NCBI GenBank assembly: GCA_038891035.1
Contig: JAWAEW010000002.1
Span: 1 to 64,000 of the forward strand
Length of the DNA: 64,000 nt
Direction of reading: 5' to 3'
Source: UBA10161 sp038891035
GTDB taxonomy: Archaea; Micrarchaeota; Micrarchaeia; Anstonellales; Anstonellaceae
Shown here: piece by piece, positions 16,397 through 24,679 of the stretch
Numbering within the stretch: the stretch's first letter is position 1
Layout: each line of letters starts with the position of its first letter
Program-made: the position numbers and the translations under genes
Notes under the pieces: model-generated
The model's database searches: none
Told to the model about the DNA's origin: nothing
The model's input: only the letters and a program-made list of their open reading frames with translations

Positions 16397-16407
16397 CTTT
16401 ATAAGCA
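16397..16407 (-). promoter_or_regulatory. TATA box of the uS15-eS1 operon
   Basis: The minus strand reads GCTTATAAAGA, a near-consensus archaeal TATA box, placing the transcription start near 16376 and giving a leader of about 90 nt. Confidence 0.6.
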
Positions 16408-16423
16408 TTTTGACAGCTGTGCT

Positions 16424-16834
16424 TTACTCTCCAATGATTTTGATTATAACTCTTTTTTTCCTTTGACCATCAAATTCTGCATAGAAGATTTGCTCCCATG
16501 GTCCCAAATCAAGCTTTCCAGAGGTTATAGGTAAGATAACTTGATGACCAATGAGCAATCTTTTAAGATGAGCGTCTCCATTGTCTTCTCCAGTTCGGTG
16601 ATGCAAATAGTCTGCTTGAGGAGCTAATTTTTCTGCCCATGTCATTATATCCTGCCACAGGCCCGGTTCATAATCATTTACAAAAACAGCAGCAGTAATA
16701 TGCATTGCAGAGATCAGCGCAAAGCCTTCTGATATACCGGATTCCTTAATTGCATCCTCTACTTGATTTTGGATGGGGACTATTTCTTTTCTTTTGGTTG
16801 TGTTAAACCAAAGGTATTTTGTGTAGGATTTCAT
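16424..16834 (-). CDS. yjbQ: YjbQ / UPF0047 family protein
   Basis: A 136-residue single-domain protein that matches UPF0047 across its length. It has the conserved H-I-T-A-A-V-F-V-N-D segment, Y-x-H-H-R-T-G-E-D-N-G-D-A-H with the clustered histidines, and the near-C-terminal G-x-W-E-Q-I-F-Y-A-E-F-D-G-Q-R motif. Some family members show thiamine-phosphate synthase activity in vitro, but the physiological role is unsettled. The ATG has GGTGAT 4 nt upstream. The gene is divergent from the MscS channel. Confidence 0.92.
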   Translation of the reverse strand: MKSYTKYLWFNTTKRKEIVPIQNQVEDAIKESGISEGFALISAMHITAAVFVNDYEPGLWQDIMTWAEKLAPQADYLHHRTGEDNGDAHLKRLLIGHQVILPITSGKLDLGPWEQIFYAEFDGQRKKRVIIKIIGE

Positions 16835-16895
16835 TGTATCACCAACAATTGGAAGCGAAGTAATTGTTCTTATTTTTTTCTTTCAAAAGAAGAAC

Positions 16896-17912
16896 ATGAA
16901 TGAGACAATAGTTTATTTTGCATATCTTTTAGCTCTCTTTTTTCTTTCAGTAATTTTAGGCAAGATCAGCGGCCCTATCATTTCAAACATCCTTCAGAAA
17001 TTTGCATATAAAACAAAAACTACGTTAGATGATAGAATCATAAATGCTGTAAAAACTCCCTTGGAGTCCTACTCTTTTCTTGCAGTATTCTATATTCTAC
17101 TTCATCTCATCCCAGAGATGGTCGATGCAGCTGTATTTCTTGAAAAATATGTACTTGCAATTCTTATCATAATTACAACGTTTACTGTTTCTGAGATTAG
17201 TGGTGCTTTTATTAGGTGGTATTACGAAGAGGGTCAGAAAGAACAGAGAATAAGCTCAAAGGTGCGCCGCCTCGGATTGGATGCGTCTTTACTTCCACTT
17301 GTGAGAAAAGTAACAAAACTTGCCATATATGTTATAGGCTTCACATTTGCATTGCAGCAAATCGGCTTTGATATCACTGGAATACTCGCAATCACGACCG
17401 TGACTGCACTGATAATTGGTCTTGCAAGCCAGGAAACCTTGGCCAATGTATTTGCTGGCATAGCTCTTCAGATAGATAGGCCTTACCACTATGGAGATTA
17501 TATAAGGTTACCTAGTGGTGAAATTGCAATAGTAAGAAAAATTGGGATGAGATCAACTAAACTTCAGGATTTATACCACAACACAATAATACTTTCAAAT
17601 TCTGAATTTGCAAAAATGAGAGTAACCAATCTCTCTCTTCCTGATAATGAAAGTATTGTACAAGTAACAGCTGAAGTCCCTCATATGACAGATTTAGTTA
17701 GGCTCCAAAAAGAAATAGTTAAGCATTTGCAAAAAACTAACTTGCCAGGCCTTCTTGCTGAGCGAGGCTATACTTTGACGATTGAATCTATAAAGCCATC
17801 AAGCGTGGTGATTTCTTTCAATTTTTGGGTAAAGGACTATTCAAATGCTGCCAGAATAAAAAATGAGATAAACCAAAAGGTTTTGGATTTTATCAAATCA
17901 AAAAAATCATAG
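16896..17912 (+). CDS. mscS: Small-conductance mechanosensitive channel (MscS family)
   Basis: A 338-residue membrane channel that relieves osmotic pressure. Hydrophobic helices lie at about 5-25, 60-80, 85-110 and 145-185. The last contains the pore-lining G/A-rich stretch (A-L-I-I-G-L-A-S-Q-E-T-L-A-N), followed by the MscS beta domain with R-P-Y-H-Y-G-D-Y-I and the alpha-beta C-terminal vestibule domain. The glycine-alanine packing is less regular than in E. coli MscS, as in many archaeal homologues. It stands alone. Its stop is 2 nt from the end of the convergent prenyl synthase gene. Confidence 0.93.
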   Translation: MNETIVYFAYLLALFFLSVILGKISGPIISNILQKFAYKTKTTLDDRIINAVKTPLESYSFLAVFYILLHLIPEMVDAAVFLEKYVLAILIIITTFTVSEISGAFIRWYYEEGQKEQRISSKVRRLGLDASLLPLVRKVTKLAIYVIGFTFALQQIGFDITGILAITTVTALIIGLASQETLANVFAGIALQIDRPYHYGDYIRLPSGEIAIVRKIGMRSTKLQDLYHNTIILSNSEFAKMRVTNLSLPDNESIVQVTAEVPHMTDLVRLQKEIVKHLQKTNLPGLLAERGYTLTIESIKPSSVVISFNFWVKDYSNAARIKNEINQKVLDFIKSKKS

Positions 17913-17914
17913 GA

Positions 17915-18952
17915 TCAGAAACGGCTAAGGCTTCGTACGTATTCGTCACGAACAAAATCATGACTAGCCTCGCTCATCTTTGCCAAAAACCAATTTACTA
18001 GGAGCTTATTTGACGAACCCCAAAGACGCGATTTCGCAACTATATCATATACTTGCCTCCTTGAAATTTTGACTTTTTTAGAAGGGTCGAAAAGTTCATA
18101 GTTGTCAATGCACTTTGTATAAGATTCAATTGCCATGAAAAGCGGAATAAGACAAAACATCCTCACTCTGATTGCTTTTCTTGGAAGAAGCAAGACGTAC
18201 TTCATTGCTGAATAAAGGTATGTAATAGCATTATGGATTTGATGGCGTAAGACTTTAAGTGCTGCCTGCCTTTTGTCCGCATCGCAGAGTGTTGCATAAG
18301 AAAGGCCATACCTCTTCATTACCGATTCTGGCCAGAAATACCTGTTTTGACTAATATCATGTGCAATGTCGCGCAAAATATTGATTTTCTGCAGAGCAAG
18401 ACCGAAACGCCTTGCATAGAACTTAAGGCGCTTTTTAAGGGTCGAGCTTATTATTCTGTTCAAGAACAAGAGGTCATTGAATAAATGGCCAATAACTCCT
18501 GCTACATAATAACTATAACGATTTTGATCTGCAAAAGTCTCAATTTTTTTGCGCTGGAACTTCAGCATTCCCGTAGCCATTGTTTTGCCACGAGATAAAA
18601 TTGCTTGTCTTATTTTTTTTGGTTGTAAATGAAATACGTTTACAACTGATTCTAGATTTTCAAGGAGAACTTTTTCATAAGTATAATCCAATTTTGAGAG
18701 AAGTTCAGCTTTGCAATTTCTTATTTCTTCTGAGTTTGCACGCTTGGCAGAAAAAAGCGTAAGAACTTTTGAAAACAACTCTTCCTTTATGTGAAAATCT
18801 GCATGCGAATCTTCGATTGTATCAAGAATCCGATAAAAAAGATAAGAAATCATCATCTGTTGATTTAGTGGCTTTGGCAATATTCTTATACAGAGAGCAA
18901 AACTGCGTGAAACGGAAGGAAGAATTTCCCAGCAAATTTGCAAGTGCCGCAT
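17915..18952 (-). CDS. Squalene/phytoene synthase family protein
   Basis: A trans-isoprenyl diphosphate head-to-head condensing enzyme, 345 residues from the ATG at 18952. The first aspartate-rich motif is D44-T-I-E-D48. The second is N-I-L-R-D-I-A-H-D, with Q-K-I preceding it, and F-W-P follows as in squalene synthases. The C-terminal region has a hydrophobic stretch (A-I-R-V-R-M-F-C-L-I-P-L-F-M-A) that may touch the membrane. Whether the product is squalene (C30) or phytoene (C40) cannot be told; no desaturase or cyclase gene is near. The upstream TTG at 18979 is rejected because the ATG has a GGTGG site. Confidence 0.88.
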   Translation of the reverse strand: MRHLQICWEILPSVSRSFALCIRILPKPLNQQMMISYLFYRILDTIEDSHADFHIKEELFSKVLTLFSAKRANSEEIRNCKAELLSKLDYTYEKVLLENLESVVNVFHLQPKKIRQAILSRGKTMATGMLKFQRKKIETFADQNRYSYYVAGVIGHLFNDLLFLNRIISSTLKKRLKFYARRFGLALQKINILRDIAHDISQNRYFWPESVMKRYGLSYATLCDADKRQAALKVLRHQIHNAITYLYSAMKYVLLLPRKAIRVRMFCLIPLFMAIESYTKCIDNYELFDPSKKVKISRRQVYDIVAKSRLWGSSNKLLVNWFLAKMSEASHDFVRDEYVRSLSRF

Positions 18953-19043
18953 CTTGCCACCGATAATGTGCTGCAACAAAATAGGTGAAAGAGTTTATAT
19001 TTCTATATTATATGCCAAGTTGTAATGAGCTGAATAACTTGAA

Positions 19044-19131
19044 AGCCAGGTGAGGGAATCGAACCCCCCTATTCCGCTGGCTGCAAAATCAACATCTGCA
19101 GGCGGACGCATAGCCTCTCTGCCAACCTGGC
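19044..19131 (-). tRNA. trnC: tRNA-Cys(GCA) with a 17-nt intron
   Basis: The acceptor stem GCCAGGT pairs with ACCTGGC and the discriminator is U73, as expected for Cys. The anticodon stem TCCGC/GCGGA encloses CTGCAGA with anticodon GCA. A 17-nt intron (19079-19095) interrupts the loop after position 37. The intron boundaries form a perfect BHB: bulge AG^A, 4-bp helix CTGC/GCAG, bulge CC^A. CCA is not encoded. The mature tRNA is 71 nt. Confidence 0.95.
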
Positions 19132-19169
19132 TTTGCAAGTATAGACCCAGAAGAAATTTTATAACCACT

Positions 19170-19706
19170 TTAGTATAAAATTTTAAGAGTTTCAATTGCG
19201 CGTTCAATCAAAGCTTTTGTAGATGAAGAAACTTGTTGACTTGGAGAGATGAAATTTTCGTAAAAATGCTCTATTATGGAAATTGCAAGGTGTTTATTTA
19301 AAGCAAGGGCAATTTTGAAATTTGAACTTGCTTCGGGTTTGCCTTGGACTACCTGACACAATGCAAGTGCGCATATTGCTTCTGTATTTTCAGGTTGGAT
19401 AGCTTTGACATACTCAAGCGCTTCTTCTGCCTCATTCCACCTGTTGAGAGAAATCAAAGAATACCCAATCATATGCCATATGTTTGCGTTTTCTCGTTCA
19501 ATTTCTGCAGCCTTTGAAAATGATGCAAGCGCCTCATCGAATTGTTTTTCTACATAATGAGCCTTTCCCTTCACAAACCAGACAATCGCGTCTTTTGGGT
19601 CAATCTTTGAAAGCTCAGTAGCTTCAACTATTGCTTCTTTGCCTTCCTTTTCCTCAATAAGCTCTTCGGTCCTGGCAACTATTTCATCCACGAGTTCATC
19701 TGGCAT
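19170..19706 (-). CDS. Tetratricopeptide-repeat protein
   Basis: A 178-residue helical protein with about three TPR units between residues 35 and 140. One reads A-I-V-W-F-V-K-G-K-A-H-Y-V-E-K-Q-F-D-E-A, followed by an A-N-I-W-H-M-I-G-Y unit. TPRs mediate protein-protein contacts, so a scaffold or adaptor role is likely. No enzymatic motif or membrane segment is seen. The ATG directly abuts the stop codon of the upstream 73-residue gene (TAAATG), so the two are cotranslated. Confidence 0.85.
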   Translation of the reverse strand: MPDELVDEIVARTEELIEEKEGKEAIVEATELSKIDPKDAIVWFVKGKAHYVEKQFDEALASFSKAAEIERENANIWHMIGYSLISLNRWNEAEEALEYVKAIQPENTEAICALALCQVVQGKPEASSNFKIALALNKHLAISIIEHFYENFISPSQQVSSSTKALIERAIETLKILY

Positions 19707-19928
19707 TTAAACCAACACGTGATCGGATGGAAGCCGGATAGCCTGCAAAAGATTCCTGGCTTCTGTTTCACTACCTTTTGATGTGTATATTATCTGTATT
19801 TTGTCCCAACTATTAGGGGACATCTCCCATGAAGCAAGATTGATGGATTTTTTTAAAGCTTCAAATTCATCTCTGCTTGAAGAGATTGGCTTTGCCTTGG
19901 GAACCGGGGGGGAGACCAATCTGTTCAT
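19707..19928 (-). CDS. Small hypothetical protein upstream of the TPR gene
   Basis: A 73-residue protein with a proline/lysine-rich N-terminus (about 1-20) followed by a compact, probably alpha/beta region ending in L-P-S-D-H-V-L-V. It was not recognised. A TATA-like CCTTTAAAGT about 26 nt before the ATG at 19928 supports a leaderless start. It precedes the TPR gene with no gap, so the two probably act together. Confidence 0.65.
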   Translation of the reverse strand: MNRLVSPPVPKAKPISSSRDEFEALKKSINLASWEMSPNSWDKIQIIYTSKGSETEARNLLQAIRLPSDHVLV

Positions 19929-19961
19929 ACTTTTATATCACTTGTGCTAAACTTTAAAGGA

Positions 19962-21386
19962 TTATCTTTTGACCAAAGCAGAAGCTGCCTTTAGAAGTTT
20001 TTTTCTTGCCTTGGATAGCAATTTCTTCTTTGAAGCGACTGCTTTAGCAGCCAAAGAAGATTTTGGAAATGGATAGAGTTTTTTGAATTTATTTGTTTTG
20101 TCTATTGATAGTGTTTTAGCAAGTTCTTCTTCTGAAAAAGAAACGCCAGTAAGCGATGAAAGAATGCTGGAAGAAAGCTCTGATAGGCTTTTGCCCTCTG
20201 AAATGCAGTAATTTACAACCTTACCTGTAAGCTCGTGGGCTTTTCTGAATGGTATTCCTTTTGCAACTAACATATCAGCCAAAGAGGTAGCAGATGCAAA
20301 TCCATCCTCAAGCTCTTTTGCAATTTTTTCTTTATTAAACTCAAGCAATGGGAGCATTTTAGAGAGTATTGAAAACGTTGAAAGTGCTGTATTGACACCC
20401 GAGATAACTGCAAATTTGCTTTCTTGACTATCTTTTGAGTAACCAGTTGGAAGATTCTTAAGAAGAACTGAACAGTGTGCATATAGACCGAAGAGGCGTG
20501 CTGCTTTGCCTCTTATGAGCTCAAATGGATCTGGGTTCTTTTTTTGAGGCATCATGGAAGAGCCTGTAGAAAATTCATCTGGGAGGAATATTAGCTTCTT
20601 GTTTGAAAGAAGAATGATGTCTTCTGAAATACGACTGCATCGAATCATCGCTGAAACAAGGATAGAAAGGAGTTCTGCTTCAAGTTCACCACGAGATGAG
20701 ACTGCATCGATTGGATTTTTGAAAGGTGCTTTAAATCCTAAAAGGCTGCTGGTGTAGTTTATGTCGATATTCCAATCAGTTCCAGTCCCGGCACCTGCAC
20801 CTAGAGGGCTAACATTCACTCTCTCAAAAAGTTCAAGTAGGCGTTCGATATCTCTTTCAAAGCCGCAAAAATACGAATGCGCCCAGAGATGGACCGAACT
20901 TGGTTGAGCTACTTGAAAATGAGTATAATATGGAAAGATGGTATCTTTTGATGAAAGCTTGGCAAGAGAGCCTTGAACTTGCAAGATGCCTTCTGCAAGC
21001 TGCAGAATTGCCTCACGCATATATAGCCGCATATCTAGTGAAATTTGATCGTTGCGAGAACGGCCTATATGCATATTTTTTCCTGCGTCGGTTTGCTTGC
21101 TAATGGCAAGTTCAACTGCAGTATGTATGTCTTCTTGTGATTCATCTACAGTGAACTTACCCTCAGATGCTTGTTTATAAAGCTGAAGCAGCAGAGAGAT
21201 CAGTTCTTGAGCTTCTGAAGGCTTTAGAATCCTTTGCTTTGCAAGCATACAGACATGAGCAAGGCTGCCTTCGATATCGAATTTTGCAAGCTGGGTGTCA
21301 AGCGCTGCATCTTCAGATGAAAGGAAAGCGAGCAATGCTTGATGTGGCTCTTTCTGAAACCGTCCTCCCCAAAGTTTGTTTACCAT
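19962..21386 (-). CDS. argH: Argininosuccinate lyase
   Basis: ArgH splits argininosuccinate into arginine and fumarate in the last step of arginine synthesis. The 474-residue protein belongs to the fumarase/aspartase superfamily. It has an N-terminal K-L-W-G-G-R-F motif, H-I-G-R-S-R-N-D-Q and the signature loop G-S-S-M-M-P-Q-K-K-N-P-D, which holds the catalytic serine. The C-terminal part is lysine-rich (K-K-K-L-L-S-K-A-R-K-K). The partner argG is 3.3 kb away on the other strand. A TATA-like TTTTATAT near 21441 would give a leader of about 30 nt. Confidence 0.97.
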   Translation of the reverse strand: MVNKLWGGRFQKEPHQALLAFLSSEDAALDTQLAKFDIEGSLAHVCMLAKQRILKPSEAQELISLLLQLYKQASEGKFTVDESQEDIHTAVELAISKQTDAGKNMHIGRSRNDQISLDMRLYMREAILQLAEGILQVQGSLAKLSSKDTIFPYYTHFQVAQPSSVHLWAHSYFCGFERDIERLLELFERVNVSPLGAGAGTGTDWNIDINYTSSLLGFKAPFKNPIDAVSSRGELEAELLSILVSAMIRCSRISEDIILLSNKKLIFLPDEFSTGSSMMPQKKNPDPFELIRGKAARLFGLYAHCSVLLKNLPTGYSKDSQESKFAVISGVNTALSTFSILSKMLPLLEFNKEKIAKELEDGFASATSLADMLVAKGIPFRKAHELTGKVVNYCISEGKSLSELSSSILSSLTGVSFSEEELAKTLSIDKTNKFKKLYPFPKSSLAAKAVASKKKLLSKARKKLLKAASALVKR

Positions 21387-21504
21387 ATGAACCTACCTTA
21401 ATTGTAAGCAGAAACTACATATAACTCTTTGCTCCATATAAAACAAATCAGATGCGGCTAACCTAAAATAACCTGGCTCAGCACTCAAGATCTACCTCAT
21501 CCGC

Positions 21505-21594
21505 ATGACCGAAGTCAATGCTCGGAAATACCTCGATTTCATCATAGCGATGGAAGAATGGCAAGAAAAAATAAATTTATTCTCCAAAAATTGA
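21505..21594 (+). CDS. Possible 29-codon small ORF or gene remnant
   Basis: In the gap between argH and the next gene, an ATG at 21505 opens a frame of 29 residues (begins M-T-E-V-N-A-R-K-Y-L, ends L-F-S-K-N). The open frame extends 11 codons upstream of this ATG to a TAA. The amphipathic composition is protein-like, but there is no clear ribosome site, and its end overlaps the 3' end of the opposing 105-residue gene by 18 nt. It may be a remnant of a larger gene or chance. Confidence 0.2.
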   Translation: MTEVNARKYLDFIIAMEEWQEKINLFSKN

Positions 21595-21894
21595 GCCGAA
21601 CCCGATCTCAGCACTATTTTCTTCCTCTTCTATTATACGAGATACTGCAGCGGCTACGCCCTGAGAAGACTCGATTGCTATCTCTTTAAGCTTCTCTCTT
21701 GCAAATTTGGCAAACTCCTCAGTGGCCTTAATAAATAGATAGCATTTTTCTGGGTCCTGGCCAACCGCTGCCCCGTCTTTTAGTTTATAGCCGTTCCTTG
21801 AAAAACTCAAAACTGCGTATGGCTCCTGTTCAAGAATAGCTTTGAGTTTTTCCTTATCTTTAATTGGGCATTCAAACACAAGAACCAATGACAC
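21577..21894 (-). CDS. Hypothetical protein, 105 residues
   Basis: A small soluble alpha/beta protein (N-terminal strand S-L-V-L-V-F-E-C-P, a charged helix, then Y-A-V-L-S-F-S-R-N-G-Y and Y-L-F-I-K-A strands, and a long helix at about 60-90). It was not recognised. The alternation of strands and helices could be ferredoxin-like or a dodecin-size fold. The start is a GTG with a strong GAGGTGA site 5 nt upstream, overlapping the end of the preceding membrane gene. The two form an operon. Confidence 0.7.
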   Translation of the reverse strand: MSLVLVFECPIKDKEKLKAILEQEPYAVLSFSRNGYKLKDGAAVGQDPEKCYLFIKATEEFAKFAREKLKEIAIESSQGVAAAVSRIIEEEENSAEIGFGSIFGE

Positions 21895-21898
21895 TTGC

Positions 21899-22087
21899 TC
21901 ACCTCTTCTTAAGCCATGGTAGAAAAAAGACTATTCCTATTACGATTGTTGCAAGGGGGCCAAGCGGAAGGTTGCTTCGAAGCCAGCCTACTTCCACTGC
22001 AAGCCAGATACACCCTAAAGCACAAATAAGCAAGCCATAAGCTATCCTTTCTGAAACAAACCCGTTTGGAAAACTTGATTTTGCCAT
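21899..22087 (-). CDS. Small two-helix membrane protein, 62 residues
   Basis: Two hydrophobic segments (about 16-34 and 42-57) are separated by a short loop W-L-R-S-N-L-P-L-G-P, ending in a basic tail W-L-K-K-R. This layout resembles small LiaI/DUF5668-like membrane proteins. No function is assigned. A TATA-like run (CTTTTTTAAAG, around 22108-22118) is centred about 26 nt before the ATG at 22087. The gene overlaps the ribosome site of the following gene. Confidence 0.6.
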   Translation of the reverse strand: MAKSSFPNGFVSERIAYGLLICALGCIWLAVEVGWLRSNLPLGPLATIVIGIVFFLPWLKKR

Positions 22088-22121
22088 GCAAGAATGAGCG
22101 CCTCTGGCTTTAAAAAAGGTG

Positions 22122-22193
22122 AGCCCCCGGAGGGGATCGAACCCTCGACATCCAGTTTACGAAACTGGCGCTCTACCTCTGAGCTACAGGGGC
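22122..22193 (-). tRNA. trnT: tRNA-Thr(CGT), no intron
   Basis: The acceptor GCCCCTG pairs with CGGGGGC, with U73. The anticodon stem CCAGT/ACTGG closes the loop TTCGTAA, with anticodon CGT (reads ACG). The T arm is GAGGG-TTCGATC-CCCTC. At 72 nt, it has no room for an intron and no encoded CCA. Confidence 0.96.
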
Positions 22194-22325
22194 AAAAGTA
22201 AGTAAATTTTGATTGGAGAATTTAAAATGGTAGCAAAAAAGTAGAAAAAAAACAAGGTACTGGGCTCTTTACAGTAAAGAGCCTAATTTATGCGAAGCTT
22301 CTATCATAAAGACTTCAAAGACTTG

Positions 22326-23648
22326 CTAGTACGAATCTCTTTGCTTCAATGCAATTCTTACGCCATCCAAGTCAATCTCACCAGTAAGCGGATGTGTGTA
22401 CTCTTTGATGTCGATGCCCAGAATCTTAACAGCACGCTTTAGATGCTCTTCAGATATATCGTTTCCATTGATGAATTCTATTATAATGTCCCTTGCTTCG
22501 TCATGAATTGAGTTCTTTTCAGCAGCCTTCAGCACAAAATCAACCAGTTTCTTGATTGTAGGCAAGTATTGTTCATTCCCTTTTTTATTGGCTAGCTTAT
22601 CATGAAGCTTCTGAAGTTGCGGCAAGTAATGCCAAGAAACACTGTCGTCGTGTTCCAAAGTTTCCTTTACACCCGCTAAAAGCCTTTTCATCTTAGCTTC
22701 CACGACTTTTTCCAGTCTTTTGTTAGTGGTTTCTATATAAAATTCCACGACTTCGAAGATAAGGAAAGGCTCGTTAAGGTCAATATACTTCTTCAATGCC
22801 AGTTCCTTTAGCTTATCATCGCCTGTCATCAGAATTTTGAATACATTCAGACTTTCTCCTGAATCTGAACTCTTTTTGAATAATGCAGCAATTGCATTTT
22901 CCAGCGTTTTTGGAGATATTTCCTTTGCAGTAACAATGAATTCTGCTGCTGCTTCGTAGTTATTGTCTACTTCGCATGAAAGTTCTATCGTCTCGGGCAG
23001 CTTTTCCAAAGCAGCTTTCTTAATAGATTGCTTCACCCAGTTAGCTTTTATAATATCACCAAGCAAGTTGTAATCTCCGCTTCCAGCAAAAACATCCTCA
23101 AGCAAATAGTTATTTACTGCATCACTGAATTCTTTTGAGGGCTTTATTCCAATTTCTTTCATCATGCCAACTATTTTCTCAAGTGTGTAGAAGTAAGCGT
23201 CGATTTCGCCTTTGTCGAACATCTCTTTTATCAGTGCTCCTTGTACAATAGCAGTCATAAGTGCCGCAATCTCTTCTTTGTGTTTGAGCTGTTTTGTTTC
23301 ATTTAGCAGAAAATCAATAGCCTTCTCCTCAGGCCAATGATGTCGAAGGACTTCCACCAGCTTATCGTAAGCTTTCTGCTTGAGCAATTCTGGAAGCATC
23401 TTCTTTACCAATTTCTCCTGCCTGTTTCTATAAAGCTTTAACTTTTTGTATTCATAAAACCTGTCCAACGCATCCTCTTTTTCTTTGAATGCCCCTGCCA
23501 TAAGCTCCAATTGCTCTAAAAGAGGCAATTTCTTAAACTCGCTGAAAGAAAGCCCGTCCAGTCTCCCGAGAATCCCTGCCCTTCGCATTTCTACGGGAAC
23601 GGGCCTACCTACAGCTCTTTCATCTCTGTTTTTCCCGACAACTGCCAT
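22326..23648 (-). CDS. Large all-helical protein of unknown function
   Basis: A 440-residue cytoplasmic protein with no signal peptide or membrane segment. It is rich in K, E and L and appears almost entirely helical, with repeated 35-45-residue helical pairs that suggest a HEAT/ARM-like or TPR-like solenoid. Pfam-type motifs were not recognised. The N-terminus (M-A-V-V-G-K-N-R-D-E-R) is basic and probably flexible, and the C-terminal 45 residues look like a separate small domain with L-T-G-E-I-D-L-D-G. The start is well supported by GGAGGAGGATCTG before the ATG. It is a single-gene unit flanked by two tRNA genes. Confidence 0.8.
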   Translation of the reverse strand: MAVVGKNRDERAVGRPVPVEMRRAGILGRLDGLSFSEFKKLPLLEQLELMAGAFKEKEDALDRFYEYKKLKLYRNRQEKLVKKMLPELLKQKAYDKLVEVLRHHWPEEKAIDFLLNETKQLKHKEEIAALMTAIVQGALIKEMFDKGEIDAYFYTLEKIVGMMKEIGIKPSKEFSDAVNNYLLEDVFAGSGDYNLLGDIIKANWVKQSIKKAALEKLPETIELSCEVDNNYEAAAEFIVTAKEISPKTLENAIAALFKKSSDSGESLNVFKILMTGDDKLKELALKKYIDLNEPFLIFEVVEFYIETTNKRLEKVVEAKMKRLLAGVKETLEHDDSVSWHYLPQLQKLHDKLANKKGNEQYLPTIKKLVDFVLKAAEKNSIHDEARDIIIEFINGNDISEEHLKRAVKILGIDIKEYTHPLTGEIDLDGVRIALKQRDSY

Positions 23649-23845
23649 CAGATCCTCCTCCCAACTACTGGCTTAATATTTAAATGTTATTTTTTATGTC
23701 AAATTATGTTATGTTGTAAAATTTTATAAAACGTATAGTTAAACCGTCGAGAAAGATTAATTTTATTGGAAGAAGCAAAGCTTCGGTGTTGCGACTGATT
23801 TAAAGCGAAACGGTGCTTCAAGCCGCAAGCCGCGAAAAAAATGAG

Positions 23846-23949
23846 CGCCGACGAGGAGATTTGAACTCCTAAGCCCAAAAGGGCACTAGATTCCTCGCAG
23901 AATCTGAAGATCTCGAGTCTAGCGCATTACCAGATTCTGCCACGTCGGC
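23846..23949 (-). tRNA. trnS: tRNA-Ser(CGA) with a 20-nt intron
   Basis: A class II tRNA. The acceptor GCCGACG/CGTCGGC has discriminator G73, the archaeal Ser identity. The anticodon stem CTAGA/TCTAG closes the loop CTCGAGA, with anticodon CGA. The long variable arm pairs GCCC with GGGC. A 20-nt intron (23892-23911) follows position 37. The BHB is perfect: AG^A, helix CTCG/CGAG, GA^A. The body is nearly the same as tRNA-Ser(TGA) at 54.3 kb, but the introns differ. Confidence 0.93.
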
Positions 23950-23968
23950 ACAAAGATAGTTTTAGGGC

Positions 23969-23983
23969 AATTCTTTAATAATA
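23969..23983 (+). promoter_or_regulatory. TATA-like element shared by tpiA and tRNA-Ser(CGA)
   Basis: The A/T-rich stretch CTTTAATAATATTTA lies between the divergent tRNA-Ser and tpiA genes. For tpiA it predicts initiation near 24001-24004, which favours the ATG at 24014. On the minus strand it lies about 27 nt before the tRNA 5' end. Confidence 0.4.
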
Positions 23984-24013
23984 TTTAGAGCTGAAATGAA
24001 GAAGGGAAAAGAC

Positions 24014-24676
24014 ATGAAACCTATCATTGCGTTGAACCTTAAAGCTTACAAAGAATCGGTTGGGATGGGGGCAGAAACATTCTGCCAGATAGCCGCAGAA
24101 GTATCTCTTTTGTATGACGTAAGGATAATAGTTGCGCCACAGCATGTCGATTTAAGGAGGGCAGCAGAGATACATTCTGATATTTTTGCACAGCATATGG
24201 ATCCAGTTTTGTCAGGGCCATTTACAGGCAAGATAAGCATAGAAGCTCTCAAAGATGCGAAAGTAAAGGGCTCTCTTTTGAATCATTCTGAGTACAGACT
24301 TTCAGAAGAAGCTATTGCCAAATCTGTAGAATTGCTCAAAAATGCGGGCTTGCAAAGCATTGTTTGTAGCAAAGATGCAGCTGAATCAGCCAGTCTTGCA
24401 AAATATTTGCCAGACTATATTGCAGTAGAGCCCCCAGAGCTTATTGGAAGCGGAATATCTGTTTCTACCGCAAAGCCCGAAGTAATAACTCAGACGATTG
24501 ATGCAGTTAAGGAAGTTGCAGATATACCTGTCTTGTGCGGGGCAGGAATAAGCAACGGCAGAGATGTGAAAAGAGCCATTGAGCTTGGAGCATCGGGTGT
24601 GCTTCTTGCATCTGCTTTTGTCAAAGCAGGCAATCCAAAAGAATTACTTATTGAGATGGTTGAAGCGCTAATGTAG
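24014..24676 (+). CDS. tpiA: Triosephosphate isomerase, archaeal type
   Basis: The 220-residue protein is the short archaeal form of the TIM barrel. It has N8-x-K10 (A-L-N-L-K-A-Y), the catalytic H91 in N-H-S-E-Y, the catalytic E139 in V-E-P-P-E-L-I-G, and the phosphate loop G-A-G-I-S-N-G. It interconverts dihydroxyacetone phosphate and glyceraldehyde 3-phosphate. An ATG at 23996 would add 6 residues (M-K-K-G-K-D), but it lies before the predicted transcription start. It is followed after 3 nt by argG, an unusual metabolic pairing. Confidence 0.96.
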   Translation: MKPIIALNLKAYKESVGMGAETFCQIAAEVSLLYDVRIIVAPQHVDLRRAAEIHSDIFAQHMDPVLSGPFTGKISIEALKDAKVKGSLLNHSEYRLSEEAIAKSVELLKNAGLQSIVCSKDAAESASLAKYLPDYIAVEPPELIGSGISVSTAKPEVITQTIDAVKEVADIPVLCGAGISNGRDVKRAIELGASGVLLASAFVKAGNPKELLIEMVEALM

Positions 24677-24679
24677 CAA

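Noticed and set aside
19962..21386. argH as part of one operon with argG
   Set aside because: The two genes are 3.3 kb apart on opposite strands and have separate promoters.
23700..23845. Small RNA or gene between the 440-residue protein and tRNA-Ser(CGA)
   Set aside because: There are short inverted repeats (GAAGC-AAA-GCTTC) and a repeated GCCGCAAGCCGC, but no ordered promoter, stem and terminator, and no open frame.
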